Assembly: GCA_910585465.1 (NCBI GenBank)
Contig: CAJUEW010000003.1
Location: 1 to 64,000, forward strand
Direction of reading: 5' to 3'
DNA length: 64,000 nucleotides
Source of the DNA: an uncultured Lachnospiraceae bacterium
GTDB taxonomy: Bacteria; Bacillota; Clostridia; Lachnospirales; Lachnospiraceae
Part shown: positions 16,463-25,327 of the stretch, piece by piece
Layout: each line of letters begins with the position of its first letter
Position numbering within the stretch: position 1 is the stretch's first letter
Position numbers and translations under genes: made by a program
Notes under the pieces: generated by a model
Seen by the model: the letters and a program-made list of their open reading frames with translations, nothing else
The model's database searches: none
Told to the model about the DNA's origin: nothing

Positions 16463-16759
16463 ATGGAGCGGATCGATGTGTTTCATCTGCCTTTTTACAA
16501 AAAAGAGGCATTTACTGGTTCGGACCGGGGACTCCGGTTCTGGATTGGAAAGAAAGAGACACCGAAGGAAGGGGCCGGAGATGAGAAAGAGACAGTACTT
16601 AGGACAATTGTGTGGCCGGAGCCGTTTGCCCTGAAACATACAGAGGATGATAAGAAAATAAGCAAGGATTTTCCCTTTTCAGAAAATGGGCTGGATATGG
16701 CTTATGAATGGATTATTGGAGAGGGAAGGGAATGTATTAAAAAAATGAAGCATCCATGA
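16463..16759 (+). CDS. Small conserved protein of unknown function
   Basis: A 98-residue protein, soluble and charged, beginning MERIDVFHLPFYKKEAFTGS. I recall similar short proteins in Lachnospiraceae genomes, often labelled as GNAT acetyltransferases without clear basis; no acetyl-CoA motif is visible here. The ORF can be read from GTG 16454, but ATG 16463 has AGGTG eight bases before it. A terminator overlaps its stop codon, so it is last in its transcript. Confidence 0.62.
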   Translation: MERIDVFHLPFYKKEAFTGSDRGLRFWIGKKETPKEGAGDEKETVLRTIVWPEPFALKHTEDDKKISKDFPFSENGLDMAYEWIIGEGRECIKKMKHP

Positions 16760-16793
16760 AAAACGGAAGGCATACATATGCCTTCCGTTTTTC
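16758..16793 (+). terminator. Strong terminator
   Basis: Near-perfect palindrome with arms AAAACGGAAGGCATA and TATGCCTTCCGTTTT, then TT. It overlaps the stop codon of the small gene and would work on both strands. Confidence 0.9.
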
Positions 16794-16835
16794 ATCGCAA
16801 ACACATTTTATACAACAAAAGCAATACTTCTGATG

Positions 16836-16864
16836 TTGACTTTATGGTATTATTTTATTATAGT
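16836..16864 (+). promoter_or_regulatory. Promoter of the LysR-HAD operon
   Basis: TTGACT at 16836-16841 and TATAGT at 16859-16864, spacing 17. LysR proteins often control their own promoter; no clear T-N11-A site is asserted. Confidence 0.7.
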
Positions 16865-16927
16865 TTTATACATAAGTAAAATTCATTATTTTCATTCTAC
16901 AGGTGAAAAGAGTTCAAGGAGAGAGAA

Positions 16928-17815
16928 ATGACATTACTGTCCTATCAGGTGTTTATGGCAGTGGTGGAGCAGGAGAGCTTTCAGAAGGCCGCACAGGCTC
17001 TTCAGCTAACCCCGTCAGCAATCAGCCATGCAGTTGCCTCTATGGAAACTGAGCTTGGCTCTCCGCTGTTTGTAAGGAGCAGACAGGGAGTTTATCTTAC
17101 AAATTATGGAAAGGAGTTGTTTCCTTATATTAAAAATGTGCTGAACAGTGATGAATATCTGCAGCAGGCAGTTGCCCAGTTTAATGGAATACAAAAAGGG
17201 GTAGTACGGATCGGGATTTTCAACAGTGCCTGTGTGGAATGGATGCCAAGTCTTTTGAAGGACTTTAAACAGGAGTATCCGGATGTCAGACTGGACATTT
17301 ATCAGGGAACCTATGATGATGTACATCGCTGGCTGAAGGACGGGGTCGTGGATCTTGGCTTTTTGTCCGTCTCCAGCGTGGGAGATCTGGCCTATGAGCC
17401 AATCTATCAGGATCGGATTGTCTGTGTGGTTCCAAAGGGCTTCCGGACGGAGCAGCCGGGCTGCATGACCATTGGGGAACTGAAAAAACAGCATTTTGTC
17501 ACCCAGAGGGAGGGGTGTGACGCGGATGTAAATAATCTTATGGATAAATACGGACTCCCGGGGGGAGGCGGAAGCTACATTGTGGACGATATGTCAGCCA
17601 TTGCGCTTGTTATGGGAGGATATGGAGTGTGTCTGGTACCTGAGCTGGTTATCCGGAATATTCATTTCCCGGTGGATGTTTATCCGCTGGACGTGGAAGA
17701 AAAAAGGACCATTGTGCTGGCTTCTGTACGTTCTGATGTACTGGCGCCTGCTGTTCAGAGAATGCATGATTATATTATGGAACGATTTCAGAATGAAATA
17801 AAAGAAATGGAGTAG
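16928..17815 (+). CDS. LysR-family transcriptional regulator
   Basis: A 295-residue regulator. The N-terminal winged helix (about 1-60) has FQKAAQALQLTPSAISHAVASME, here cited by its core LTPSAISHAV, and the effector-binding domain begins at about residue 88 (GVVRIGIFNSACVEWMP). AAGGAG precedes the ATG. Unlike most LysR genes, which are divergent from their target, this one is followed after three bases by a HAD phosphatase gene on the same transcript. Effector and targets are unknown. Confidence 0.92.
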   Translation: MTLLSYQVFMAVVEQESFQKAAQALQLTPSAISHAVASMETELGSPLFVRSRQGVYLTNYGKELFPYIKNVLNSDEYLQQAVAQFNGIQKGVVRIGIFNSACVEWMPSLLKDFKQEYPDVRLDIYQGTYDDVHRWLKDGVVDLGFLSVSSVGDLAYEPIYQDRIVCVVPKGFRTEQPGCMTIGELKKQHFVTQREGCDADVNNLMDKYGLPGGGGSYIVDDMSAIALVMGGYGVCLVPELVIRNIHFPVDVYPLDVEEKRTIVLASVRSDVLAPAVQRMHDYIMERFQNEIKEME

Positions 17816-17818
17816 ACT

Positions 17819-18478
17819 ATGTATCAGTATATATTTTTTGATTTGGACGGAACATTGACAGACCCAAGAGAGGGGATTACAAAGAGTGTGCAGTATGCGC
17901 TTTCCTGTATGGGAATTGAAGAGCCTGATTTAAAGAAGCTGGAGGTGTTTATCGGGCCGCCGCTGGTGGATTCCTTTATGGAGCTTTATAGTTTTGAACC
18001 TGATAAGGCAAGAAAATGCGTTGATTATTACCGGGAGTATTTTTCTGTAACGGGGATATACCAGAACGAACTTTTAGAAGGGGTTCCGCAGATGCTTGAA
18101 AATCTGAAAAAAGGCGGAAAAACTCTTGCGATTGCGTCCTCCAAGCCAGAGCCTTTTGTGTGTACGATTCTGGAACATTTTAAGATTGACGGATATTTTG
18201 ATTATATCTGCGGGGCTACAATGGACGAGACGAGAGCGAAGAAGAAGGATGTTATCGAAGAACTGTTAAGAAGAATGGAGCTTTCCGGGGAAGAGAAGGG
18301 AAAGATTCTTATGGTAGGAGACCGTCATCATGATGTGGAGGGAGCTGCCGCCTTTGAGATTCCGTGTCTGGGGCTTTCCATGGGCTTTGCGGAGGAAGGA
18401 GAGCTGCAAAGGGCAGGAGCTGTAGCTGTAGTAGACGACATGGAGGAACTGGAGAGATTTATACTCCGCCCGATTTAG
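17819..18478 (+). CDS. HAD-superfamily phosphatase, phosphoglycolate-phosphatase-like
   Basis: A 219-residue HAD subfamily IA hydrolase. Motif I is FDLDGTLTD (nucleophile Asp9), motif II SSKPE near residue 103, and motif IV GDRHHDVEGA near residue 163. A helical cap lies between motifs I and II. The substrate is a small phosphate ester, not defined by the sequence; PGP- and PpaX-type enzymes share these features. It overlaps no gene and follows the LysR gene with a three-base gap. Confidence 0.85.
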   Translation: MYQYIFFDLDGTLTDPREGITKSVQYALSCMGIEEPDLKKLEVFIGPPLVDSFMELYSFEPDKARKCVDYYREYFSVTGIYQNELLEGVPQMLENLKKGGKTLAIASSKPEPFVCTILEHFKIDGYFDYICGATMDETRAKKKDVIEELLRRMELSGEEKGKILMVGDRHHDVEGAAAFEIPCLGLSMGFAEEGELQRAGAVAVVDDMEELERFILRPI

Positions 18479-18563
18479 GACTGCGGACGGAGACTGTAAA
18501 TTTTCCTGCTTTTATATCTGTATAAATACAACCATTTAAAATATATCCGGGAGGGACAAGGTC

Positions 18564-20036
18564 ATGTTGAAAAACAGAATATTGGCAGAAAAACCAGAGG
18601 AGGAAGAGCTGAAAAGCAGACTGAAGGCGGCAAGGGAGAAGCTGTCAGGCCAGCAGATGCAGATTAAGGAGCATAAGGTTCCGGTTCTGGTGCTTTTGGA
18701 GGGCTGGGGAACCTCCGGAAAGGGCAGCACAATCGGACAGGTTATCCGGAATATTGATCCAAGATTTTTCAAGGTGGCATCTCTGGAGAAAATAAAGGAT
18801 GAGGATCGGAGAAAGCCGTTTCTGTGGCGGTATTTTACAGAAATTCCAGAAGCAGGCAAATTTGTGTTTATGGATTCCGGCTGGATGGATGAGGTAACAA
18901 GAAACCGCCTTCGCGGGCTTATGGATGATGAAACCTATGATATGCGGATTGCAAGCATCCGCCGTTTTGAACGGCAGCTTACAGACAATGGTTATCTGGT
19001 CATGAAATTTTTTCTGCATATCAGCGAAAAGGAACAGCGGAAGCGGATCAGCAGTCTGAAGGGAGACATTGACACTAAATGGCGTGTCAATGATAATGAC
19101 CGCTGGCAGAATAAACATTATGATAAATGCCTGGATGTTTTTGACCGTTATCTGGATGCAACGGATTCTCCGTCAGTTCCATGGTATGTGGTTGATGCCG
19201 GTTCCAGGAAATGGGCGGAGCTTCAGGTAATGGAGATATTGACAGAGGGTATCGAGATTGCCATGCAGAACAGGGCGCTGGCAGTGCCCGTTCTTCAGAA
19301 CGTGTTCCCGCTTACAAAGCTTCCGAAGCTGTCTGAAATTCCGCTGGCGGATAAGACAGTGGGAGATGAGGAATATAAGGAAGAGCTGAAGCGTTTGCAG
19401 GATCATTTGAGAGGGCTGCATAACCGCCTGTACAGAAAGCGTGTGCCGGTTATTATCGCTTATGAAGGCTGGGATGCGTCCGGAAAGGGTGGAAATATCA
19501 GGAGAATCACAGAGGCCCTGGATCCGAGAGGATATGAGGTGCATCCGATTGCCAGTCCGGAGCCGCATGAGAAAGCCAGACATTATCTGTGGAGGTTTTT
19601 TACCAGACTTCCCAGAACCGGTCATATTGCAATTTTTGACAGAACCTGGTATGGCCGTGTGATGGTAGAGAGACTGGAGGGCTTTTGCAGTGAGAACGAC
19701 TGGAAGCGCGCCTATAATGAAATTAATGAATTTGAGAAGGAGCTGTCAGACTGGGGAGCGGTGATTATCAAGTTTTGGGTGCAGATTGACAAGGATACCC
19801 AACTGGAGCGGTTTACGCTGCGCCAGAACACTCCGGAGAAGCAGTGGAAAATTACCGACGAGGATTGGAGAAACCGGGAAAAATGGGATGCCTATGAGAA
19901 TGCTGTGGATGAGATGCTTCAGAAAACCAGCACCACTTATGCGCCATGGCATATTCTGGAATCAGTGGATAAAAAATATGCGCGTATCAGAGCGCTGAAG
20001 ATTGTGATTGAAGAATTGGAGAAGGTGTTAGGATAA
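18564..20036 (+). CDS. pap: Polyphosphate:AMP phosphotransferase (two-domain PPK2)
   Basis: A 490-residue class II PPK2 with two homologous halves. It makes ADP from AMP using polyphosphate. The N-terminal half has a Walker A GWGTSGKG (Lys53), but the second motif reads DSGWMD at 104-109, so the catalytic Arg and Tyr of D-R-S/T-W-Y are lost. The C-terminal half has GWDASGKGG (Lys308) and an intact DRTWYGR from Asp359, so it is the active half. This division of roles is known for the family. The gene stands alone, with a GGAGGG ribosome site. Confidence 0.92.
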   Translation: MLKNRILAEKPEEEELKSRLKAAREKLSGQQMQIKEHKVPVLVLLEGWGTSGKGSTIGQVIRNIDPRFFKVASLEKIKDEDRRKPFLWRYFTEIPEAGKFVFMDSGWMDEVTRNRLRGLMDDETYDMRIASIRRFERQLTDNGYLVMKFFLHISEKEQRKRISSLKGDIDTKWRVNDNDRWQNKHYDKCLDVFDRYLDATDSPSVPWYVVDAGSRKWAELQVMEILTEGIEIAMQNRALAVPVLQNVFPLTKLPKLSEIPLADKTVGDEEYKEELKRLQDHLRGLHNRLYRKRVPVIIAYEGWDASGKGGNIRRITEALDPRGYEVHPIASPEPHEKARHYLWRFFTRLPRTGHIAIFDRTWYGRVMVERLEGFCSENDWKRAYNEINEFEKELSDWGAVIIKFWVQIDKDTQLERFTLRQNTPEKQWKITDEDWRNREKWDAYENAVDEMLQKTSTTYAPWHILESVDKKYARIRALKIVIEELEKVLG

Positions 20037-20045
20037 TATATAGCA

Positions 20046-20067
20046 GCCGGACCTTTTAGGGTCCGGC
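20046..20067. terminator. Stem-loop between convergent genes
   Basis: GCCGGACC and GGTCCGGC with a six-base loop, between the pap stop and the minus-strand gene stop. A T-run follows only after a gap, so it may be a weak bidirectional terminator. Confidence 0.6.
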
Positions 20068-20073
20068 CGGTGT

Positions 20074-20982
20074 CTATGCTTTTTTGCGCAGTCTTTCTTT
20101 TTTTCTTTCCGGCAGATTGTCAGAAACAGTTGTCTGATATGCGTCCAGCGCCCTTCTGCGGGAGGCTTTCTGCATTCTTCTTTGTGTTTTTTCCATGGAA
20201 TTGCTTTCTGTCGGCGTTGCCGGGATTTTGGAGGTCTGAGAATTCCCGGTTCTGTTAACTGCTTCTGTATTTTTCCCCAATTCTTTATTTTCAGGAATAT
20301 TATCTGTATAGGCCTGGCTTTCTGCTTTCGCGCTGGCTTCGGAGGCTTCATTTTCTGTCCTGGTTTCGGAGGCTTCTTTTTCGCCGGTTCCTTCTGTTTT
20401 GTCCTTCAGTTCCTCCTGCTCCTCTTTTATCTTTTCCTTCAGTTCGGCCTCGCTGGGAAGCTGAGCATATGCTCCGCTTTCTACAAAGGCTTTTTCTACC
20501 TTTTCAATAGCCTTCATTTTGGCATTTTCCTGAAGAATAATTGCCAGCTTCTGGCCAGCCGGTATATTGGGATCATGGTCGGCAGCATTCACGGCTGTCA
20601 TGGTAGCTCCCAGATGAAGAAGCTTCACATGCTGGACATCCTCTTTCGTACGGCAGTTCTTCAGTGCATGCTCAAATCCTTCCTGTGCATCCTGAATCTC
20701 CTTTGCCTTCTGATAAGCAGCCGGATCCTTTTCCTGGAGATATTTCAGCTCTTCGGAGGTCAGCTTCTTTCCGCTGGCCAGCTTATTTCTGATTGCTTCC
20801 ATGCTGTAGTCTCTGTTTTCATTCTGTTCCTTCAGTTCATCCAGCATACGTGTAGTGGGATCCGTCTGTTCATCGGCCTTTTTCGTACAGGCTCCGCTGT
20901 CTTTTTTGTTTTCCCATTTCATCTGCAGCTTCATCATATTTGTGTAGGCGCCGATCGTTCCTGCAACATTAATGCCTAACAT
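20074..20982 (-). CDS. Hydrophilic coiled-coil protein of unknown function
   Basis: A 302-residue protein that I do not recognise. It opens with MLGINVAGTIGAYTNMM and has no clear signal peptide. The middle (about 45-190) is helical, with motifs LASGKKLTSEELKYLQE and DPAAYQKAKEIQ. The C-terminal third is a disordered Glu/Ser/Thr-rich tail ending in a basic stretch (RRMQKASRRR ... RKKERLRKKA). AAAGGAG lies before the ATG. It is transcribed alone against its neighbours, from a sigma-D-like promoter. A cytoplasmic or secreted structural or adaptor protein is possible; no function is claimed. Confidence 0.65.
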   Translation of the reverse strand: MLGINVAGTIGAYTNMMKLQMKWENKKDSGACTKKADEQTDPTTRMLDELKEQNENRDYSMEAIRNKLASGKKLTSEELKYLQEKDPAAYQKAKEIQDAQEGFEHALKNCRTKEDVQHVKLLHLGATMTAVNAADHDPNIPAGQKLAIILQENAKMKAIEKVEKAFVESGAYAQLPSEAELKEKIKEEQEELKDKTEGTGEKEASETRTENEASEASAKAESQAYTDNIPENKELGKNTEAVNRTGNSQTSKIPATPTESNSMEKTQRRMQKASRRRALDAYQTTVSDNLPERKKERLRKKA

Positions 20983-21027
20983 AAAATCATCTCCTTTCTC
21001 TGTCAGGATTTACAAGCTTTTATTTAT

Positions 21028-21054
21028 ATATCGTCAGAAAATAAAAGTAAATTA
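21028..21054 (-). promoter_or_regulatory. Sigma-D (sigma-28) like promoter
   Basis: On the minus strand TAAT (21054-21051), a 15-base spacer and GACGATAT (21035-21028). The sigma-D consensus is TAAA-N15-GCCGATAT. It is 46 bases before the start of the coiled-coil gene. Confidence 0.5.
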
Positions 21055-21168
21055 ATAAATTGGGCATATTTATGAAATAATGCGGAGAATGTTGAAATGC
21101 TTCTGTTTTTGTGCTATGATAAAAAATCGAATTATTATGCGGTTTCCATAGAAGAGGAGGAACAGACG

Positions 21169-22128
21169 GTGAGATGGAATAAATATACGCTGACAACGAC
21201 GGTTGAGGCTGAGGATTTTATCAGCAGTATGCTGATGGACGCCGGTATTGAGGGAATCGAGATTGAGGACAGAGTGCCCCTGTCTGAGAGCGACAAATCC
21301 CGTATGTTCGTGGACATACTTCCGGAAGGACCTGCAGATGACGGAACTGCCCGTATCAGCTTCTATCTGGAACCGGAGCAGGATAATGGGGCAATCCTGG
21401 CAGCAGTGCAGGAAGGCCTGGATGAGATCCGGAGCTGGGGAGTGGATGTGGGTGCAGGAACCATTGAAGCGTCCCGGACGGAGGATAAAGACTGGATCAA
21501 TAACTGGAAGGAATATTTTCATCAGTTCTATGTGGATGATATTCTGATTAAGCCTTCCTGGGAGGAGCTTAAGCCTGAGGACAGAGAAAAGCTTCTGATT
21601 CAGATTGATCCGGGCACAGCCTTCGGAACCGGAATGCATGAGACAACCCAGCTCTGTATCCGGCAGATCCGTAAATATGTGACACCTGAAACCGTACTGC
21701 TGGATGTAGGAACCGGAAGCGGAATCCTTTCTATTGCAGCCATTAAGCTGGGAGCAAAATACGCTCTTGGTACGGATCTGGATCCGTGCGCAGTCAGTGC
21801 GGCAAAGGAAAATATGGAAGCAAACGGCATTACGGAAGAGCAGTTTTCCGTGATACTTGGAAATGTAATTGACGACGATAATGTGCAAAAGGAAATCGGC
21901 TGCGGGAAATACCACATGGTTTGCGCCAATATTCTGGCAGAGGTGCTGGTGCCGCTGACTCCGGTTATTGTAAGCCGGATGAAGAAGGGCGGCATCTATA
22001 TTACCTCAGGTATTATCGAGGACAAGGAAGAGACAGTTGTAAATGCAGTGAAGGCAGCAGGACTGGAGCTGCTGGAAATCACTTATCAGGGCGAATGGGT
22101 ATCGGTTACTGCCCGCAAAAATCAGTAG
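21169..22128 (+). CDS. prmA: Ribosomal protein L11 methyltransferase
   Basis: A 319-residue SAM-dependent methyltransferase that trimethylates ribosomal protein L11. An N-terminal L11-recognition domain (about 1-85) is followed by the methyltransferase domain with LIQIDPGTAFGTGMHETT, motif I LLDVGTGSGIL and VCANILAEVL. The open frame reaches back to 21097, but the GTG at 21169 has AGAGGAGG eight bases before it and gives the family N-terminus (RWNKYTLTTTVEAED). It starts a run with rsmE, cysteine desulfurase and thiI genes, all concerned with ribosome or tRNA modification. Confidence 0.93.
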   Translation: MRWNKYTLTTTVEAEDFISSMLMDAGIEGIEIEDRVPLSESDKSRMFVDILPEGPADDGTARISFYLEPEQDNGAILAAVQEGLDEIRSWGVDVGAGTIEASRTEDKDWINNWKEYFHQFYVDDILIKPSWEELKPEDREKLLIQIDPGTAFGTGMHETTQLCIRQIRKYVTPETVLLDVGTGSGILSIAAIKLGAKYALGTDLDPCAVSAAKENMEANGITEEQFSVILGNVIDDDNVQKEIGCGKYHMVCANILAEVLVPLTPVIVSRMKKGGIYITSGIIEDKEETVVNAVKAAGLELLEITYQGEWVSVTARKNQ

Positions 22129-22136
22129 GTCAGGTT

Positions 22137-22901
22137 ATGTATCATTTTTTTGTAGAGCCGTTCCAGGTACACACAGACTATGTGGAGATTCTGGGAGGAG
22201 ACGTAAAGCATATCAGAAATGTCCTGCGCATGAAGGCCGGGGAAAAAATAATGATCAGCGACGGATTTGGACATGAATACCTGTGCCGGATTACAGAGCT
22301 TACGGAGGAATCAGTCCGGGCAGGGATTCAGGAACAGAGGGAGGTGGCCGCGGAGCTTCCCTCACGGCTGGTTTTATTTCAATGTCTGCCTAAGGGAGAC
22401 AAGATGGAGCTGATCATTCAGAAGGCAGTAGAGCTGGGGGCCGCGGAGATTGTTCCGGTAGCCTCCAGACGCTGTGTTGTAAAGCTGGATACCAGGAAAG
22501 AAGAGAGCAAGCGAAAACGCTGGCAGGCAATTGCTGAAAGCGCGGCCAAGCAGTCCGGACGCGCGGTAGTGCCAAAGGTAAAGCCGGCGGTGAATTTTGG
22601 TCAGGCGCTTAAGCAGGCGGAAGAACTGGATGTAAGGCTGATCCCATATGAGTGCGCGGACGAGCTTTTGGAGGATGGACAGAGCAGCCCCATGCAGAAA
22701 ACCAGGGAGACACTTGACAGTATCAGGAGAGGCCAGTCTGTGGGAATCTTTATCGGTCCGGAAGGAGGACTGGACAAGGAAGAGGTGGCTGAGGCCGTAC
22801 AGGCAGGCGCGAAGCCTGTTACACTGGGAAAAAGAATTTTAAGAACAGAGACAGCAGGGCTTTGCATCCTGTCCGTTCTCATGTTCCGTTTGGAGGAATA
22901 A
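22137..22901 (+). CDS. rsmE: 16S rRNA (uracil-1498-N3)-methyltransferase
   Basis: A 254-residue SPOUT methyltransferase that modifies U1498 of 16S rRNA. Typical features are MYHFFVEP at the start, HIRNVLRMKAGEK, and the knot motifs IGPEGGL and LGKRILRTETA. The open frame continues upstream to 21921 inside prmA, but that stretch is antisensical in content and the ATG at 22137, eight bases after the prmA stop, fits the family. The prmA-rsmE order is common in Firmicutes. Confidence 0.94.
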   Translation: MYHFFVEPFQVHTDYVEILGGDVKHIRNVLRMKAGEKIMISDGFGHEYLCRITELTEESVRAGIQEQREVAAELPSRLVLFQCLPKGDKMELIIQKAVELGAAEIVPVASRRCVVKLDTRKEESKRKRWQAIAESAAKQSGRAVVPKVKPAVNFGQALKQAEELDVRLIPYECADELLEDGQSSPMQKTRETLDSIRRGQSVGIFIGPEGGLDKEEVAEAVQAGAKPVTLGKRILRTETAGLCILSVLMFRLEE

Positions 22902-22905
22902 AAGG

Positions 22906-24060
22906 ATGCAGGCATATCTGGACAATTCTGCCACGACCCGGTGCATGGAATGTGTGGCGGAGACGGTAATGAAGGTTATGAAAGAAGACTACGGCAATCC
23001 ATCTTCTCTTCATGCAAAGGGCATAGAGGCGGAAAAATATGTAAAAGAGGCGAAGAAGTTTTTTGCCGGGAATCTGAAAGTAAGTGAAAAGGAAATTTAT
23101 TTTACGTCAGGGGGCACAGAATCAAATAATATAGCCATTATTGGAACAGCCATGGCAAACCGGAGGGCAGGAAAGCATTTGATTACCTCCCGGATAGAGC
23201 ATTCATCCGTACTGAATACGATGAAATATCTGGAGGAACAGGGCTTCCGGGTGACGTATCTGCCTGTGGACACAGATGGGATTATTTGTCTGGACGCACT
23301 TAAGGAAGCACTCTGCGAAGAGACAATTCTTGTATCGGTAATGTATGTAAACAATGAAATCGGGGCGGTACAGCCGGTTGATGAGATTGCCCGTATTGTC
23401 AGAGAGAACAATCCGGAAACACTGTTTCACGTGGATGCGATTCAGGCGTATGGAAAATACCGGATTTACCCGAAAAGGGAGGGGATTGATCTTCTGTCAG
23501 TCAGCGGGCATAAAATTCATGGTCCCAAAGGGAGCGGTCTGCTCTATGTAAATGAAAAGGTGAAAATACGGCCTGTGATGTTCGGAGGCGGACAGCAGAA
23601 GGGACTGCGCTCCGGCACTGAGAATGTGCCTGGAATTGCCGGAATCGCGGAAGCGGCCAGGGCCTGTTACCGGAACTTGGACAAAGAGACAGAGCGTCTT
23701 TATGTACTGAAGGAACGGTTTGTGGAAGGCATCCGGAGGCTGGAGGGAACGAAAATAAACGGAAAATCAGGAAGAGACAGCGCGCCCCATATTGTAAGTG
23801 TCAGTTTTCGGGATATACGCAGCGAGGTGCTGCTGCATGCGCTGGAGGAAAAAGGCATCTATGTGTCTGCAGGCGCCGCATGCTCTTCCAATAAGCCTTC
23901 GGTCAGCCGTACACTTCAGAGCATCGGAGCGGAAAAGGAGCTTTTAGAAAGTACGCTTCGGTTTAGCTTCAGCTTTGAAACTGCAGAAGAAGAGATTGAT
24001 TACTGTCTGGAGGCGCTTTCAGAGCTCTTGCCGGTACTGCGCCGGTACGTGCGTCGGTAG
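22906..24060 (+). CDS. Cysteine desulfurase (NifS/IscS type)
   Basis: A 384-residue PLP enzyme that takes sulfur from cysteine. Lys203 in SGHKIHGPKG is the PLP lysine and Cys326 in AGAACSSNKPS is the sulfur-carrying cysteine, on the long mobile loop of group I enzymes. It starts four bases after rsmE, and thiI follows after 21 bases. This NifS-ThiI pairing, as in Bacillus, points to delivery of persulfide to ThiI for 4-thiouridine in tRNA, rather than general Fe-S assembly. Confidence 0.92.
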   Translation: MQAYLDNSATTRCMECVAETVMKVMKEDYGNPSSLHAKGIEAEKYVKEAKKFFAGNLKVSEKEIYFTSGGTESNNIAIIGTAMANRRAGKHLITSRIEHSSVLNTMKYLEEQGFRVTYLPVDTDGIICLDALKEALCEETILVSVMYVNNEIGAVQPVDEIARIVRENNPETLFHVDAIQAYGKYRIYPKREGIDLLSVSGHKIHGPKGSGLLYVNEKVKIRPVMFGGGQQKGLRSGTENVPGIAGIAEAARACYRNLDKETERLYVLKERFVEGIRRLEGTKINGKSGRDSAPHIVSVSFRDIRSEVLLHALEEKGIYVSAGAACSSNKPSVSRTLQSIGAEKELLESTLRFSFSFETAEEEIDYCLEALSELLPVLRRYVRR

Positions 24061-24081
24061 AGGAGTAGAAGGAGAGAAGAA

Positions 24082-25260
24082 ATGTTTCAGGCTTTTTTGA
24101 TTAAATACGGGGAAATTGGTGTAAAAGGCAAAAACCGCTATGTTTTTGAGGACGCGCTGGTAGCCAGAATGAAGCAGGTACTGTGCGGCGTAGACGGTGC
24201 GTTCCGGATTACAAAGGAACAGGGACGTATCTATGTGGAGGCGGAAGGCACATTTGATTATGAGGAGACAGTCAGGGCCCTGCAGAGGGTGTTCGGTATC
24301 GTTGGAATATGCCCGGTTGTAATTGCAGAGGATCAGGGAGTGGAGGCACTGGCACAGGAGGTTGTAAACTATATGGGCCGTATGTATGGGAAGGAGACAA
24401 AAACCTTCAAGGTTCATACCCGCCGGGCGAACAAGAATTTTCCCATGGAATCCATGGAGGTTAATGCAGAGCTGGGAGGAAGGATTCTGAACGCATTTCC
24501 GAATCTTACGGTAGATGTGCATAAGCCGGATATTATGCTGCATATTGAGCTTCGCAGAAATATTTATATTTATTCGGAAGTGATCCCCGGTCCGGGGGGC
24601 ATGCCCCTTGGCACTAACGGGCGTTCCATGCTCCTTTTGTCCGGCGGCATTGACAGTCCGGTGGCAGGATATATGGTGGCAAGGAGGGGAGTCTGCATTG
24701 ACGCAGTTTACTTCCATGCTCCTCCCTATACGAGTGAGCGTGCCAAACAGAAGGTCGTGGATCTGGCGAAAAAGGTGGCAGAATATGCAGGCTCCATTCG
24801 ACTGCATGTGATCAATTTTACGGATATTCAGATGTATATTTATGATGAGTGTCCCCGGGATGAGCTGACGATTATTATGCGCCGTTATATGATGCGGATT
24901 GCCCAGCAGCTTGCAGTGGATACAGGATGTCTGGCGCTGATTACCGGAGAGAGCATCGGACAGGTGGCGAGTCAGACCGTGCCAAGCCTTGCGGCAACAA
25001 ATGATGTATGCCTGCTCCCGGTGTTCCGTCCGCTGATTGCTTTTGACAAAGAGGACATTGTGACGATTGCGAAGAAGATTGATACCTATGAGACCTCCAT
25101 TCTGCCTTATGAGGACTGCTGCACTACCTTCGTGGCAAAGCATCCGGTGACAAAACCCCGGGTGGATCTGATTCGGAAATCAGAAAAAGCTCTTTCAGAA
25201 AAAATCGGTGAGCTGGTATCGGAGGCGCTGGCATCAGAGGAAATAATTGAGATTTTATAG
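24082..25260 (+). CDS. thiI: tRNA uracil 4-sulfurtransferase ThiI
   Basis: A 392-residue ThiI. The N-terminal ferredoxin-like and THUMP domains (about 1-165) are followed by the PP-loop ATPase, with LLLSGGIDSPVAGYM near residue 184, and a C-terminal extension containing YEDCCTTF. It lacks the rhodanese domain of the E. coli enzyme, so it fits the short Bacillus-like form. It adenylates U8 of tRNA and inserts sulfur, with the sulfur coming from the desulfurase encoded just upstream. A ribosome site GGAGAG precedes the ATG. Confidence 0.94.
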   Translation: MFQAFLIKYGEIGVKGKNRYVFEDALVARMKQVLCGVDGAFRITKEQGRIYVEAEGTFDYEETVRALQRVFGIVGICPVVIAEDQGVEALAQEVVNYMGRMYGKETKTFKVHTRRANKNFPMESMEVNAELGGRILNAFPNLTVDVHKPDIMLHIELRRNIYIYSEVIPGPGGMPLGTNGRSMLLLSGGIDSPVAGYMVARRGVCIDAVYFHAPPYTSERAKQKVVDLAKKVAEYAGSIRLHVINFTDIQMYIYDECPRDELTIIMRRYMMRIAQQLAVDTGCLALITGESIGQVASQTVPSLAATNDVCLLPVFRPLIAFDKEDIVTIAKKIDTYETSILPYEDCCTTFVAKHPVTKPRVDLIRKSEKALSEKIGELVSEALASEEIIEIL

Positions 25261-25283
25261 ATCGTTCCTCTTTACAGACCGTC

Positions 25284-25313
25284 AAAAAAAGACTGCCGTT
25301 TGTACGGCAGCCT
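25284..25313 (-). terminator. Terminator of the HPr-like gene
   Basis: On the minus strand GGCTGCCG, a six-base loop, CGGCAG, then TCTTTTTTT, beginning 15 bases past the stop. thiI ends on the other side and may use it weakly. Confidence 0.88.
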
Positions 25314-25327
25314 TGTCCATCCAAGCA

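Noticed and set aside
20182..20979. Plus-strand ORF rich in Phe and Cys opposite the coiled-coil gene
   Set aside because: No ribosome site; composition is the mirror of the Lys/Glu-rich protein on the other strand, which has AAAGGAG and a promoter.
21921..22136. Upstream extension of the rsmE frame into prmA
   Set aside because: The ATG at 22137 gives the family N-terminus; the extension is out-of-frame prmA coding sequence.
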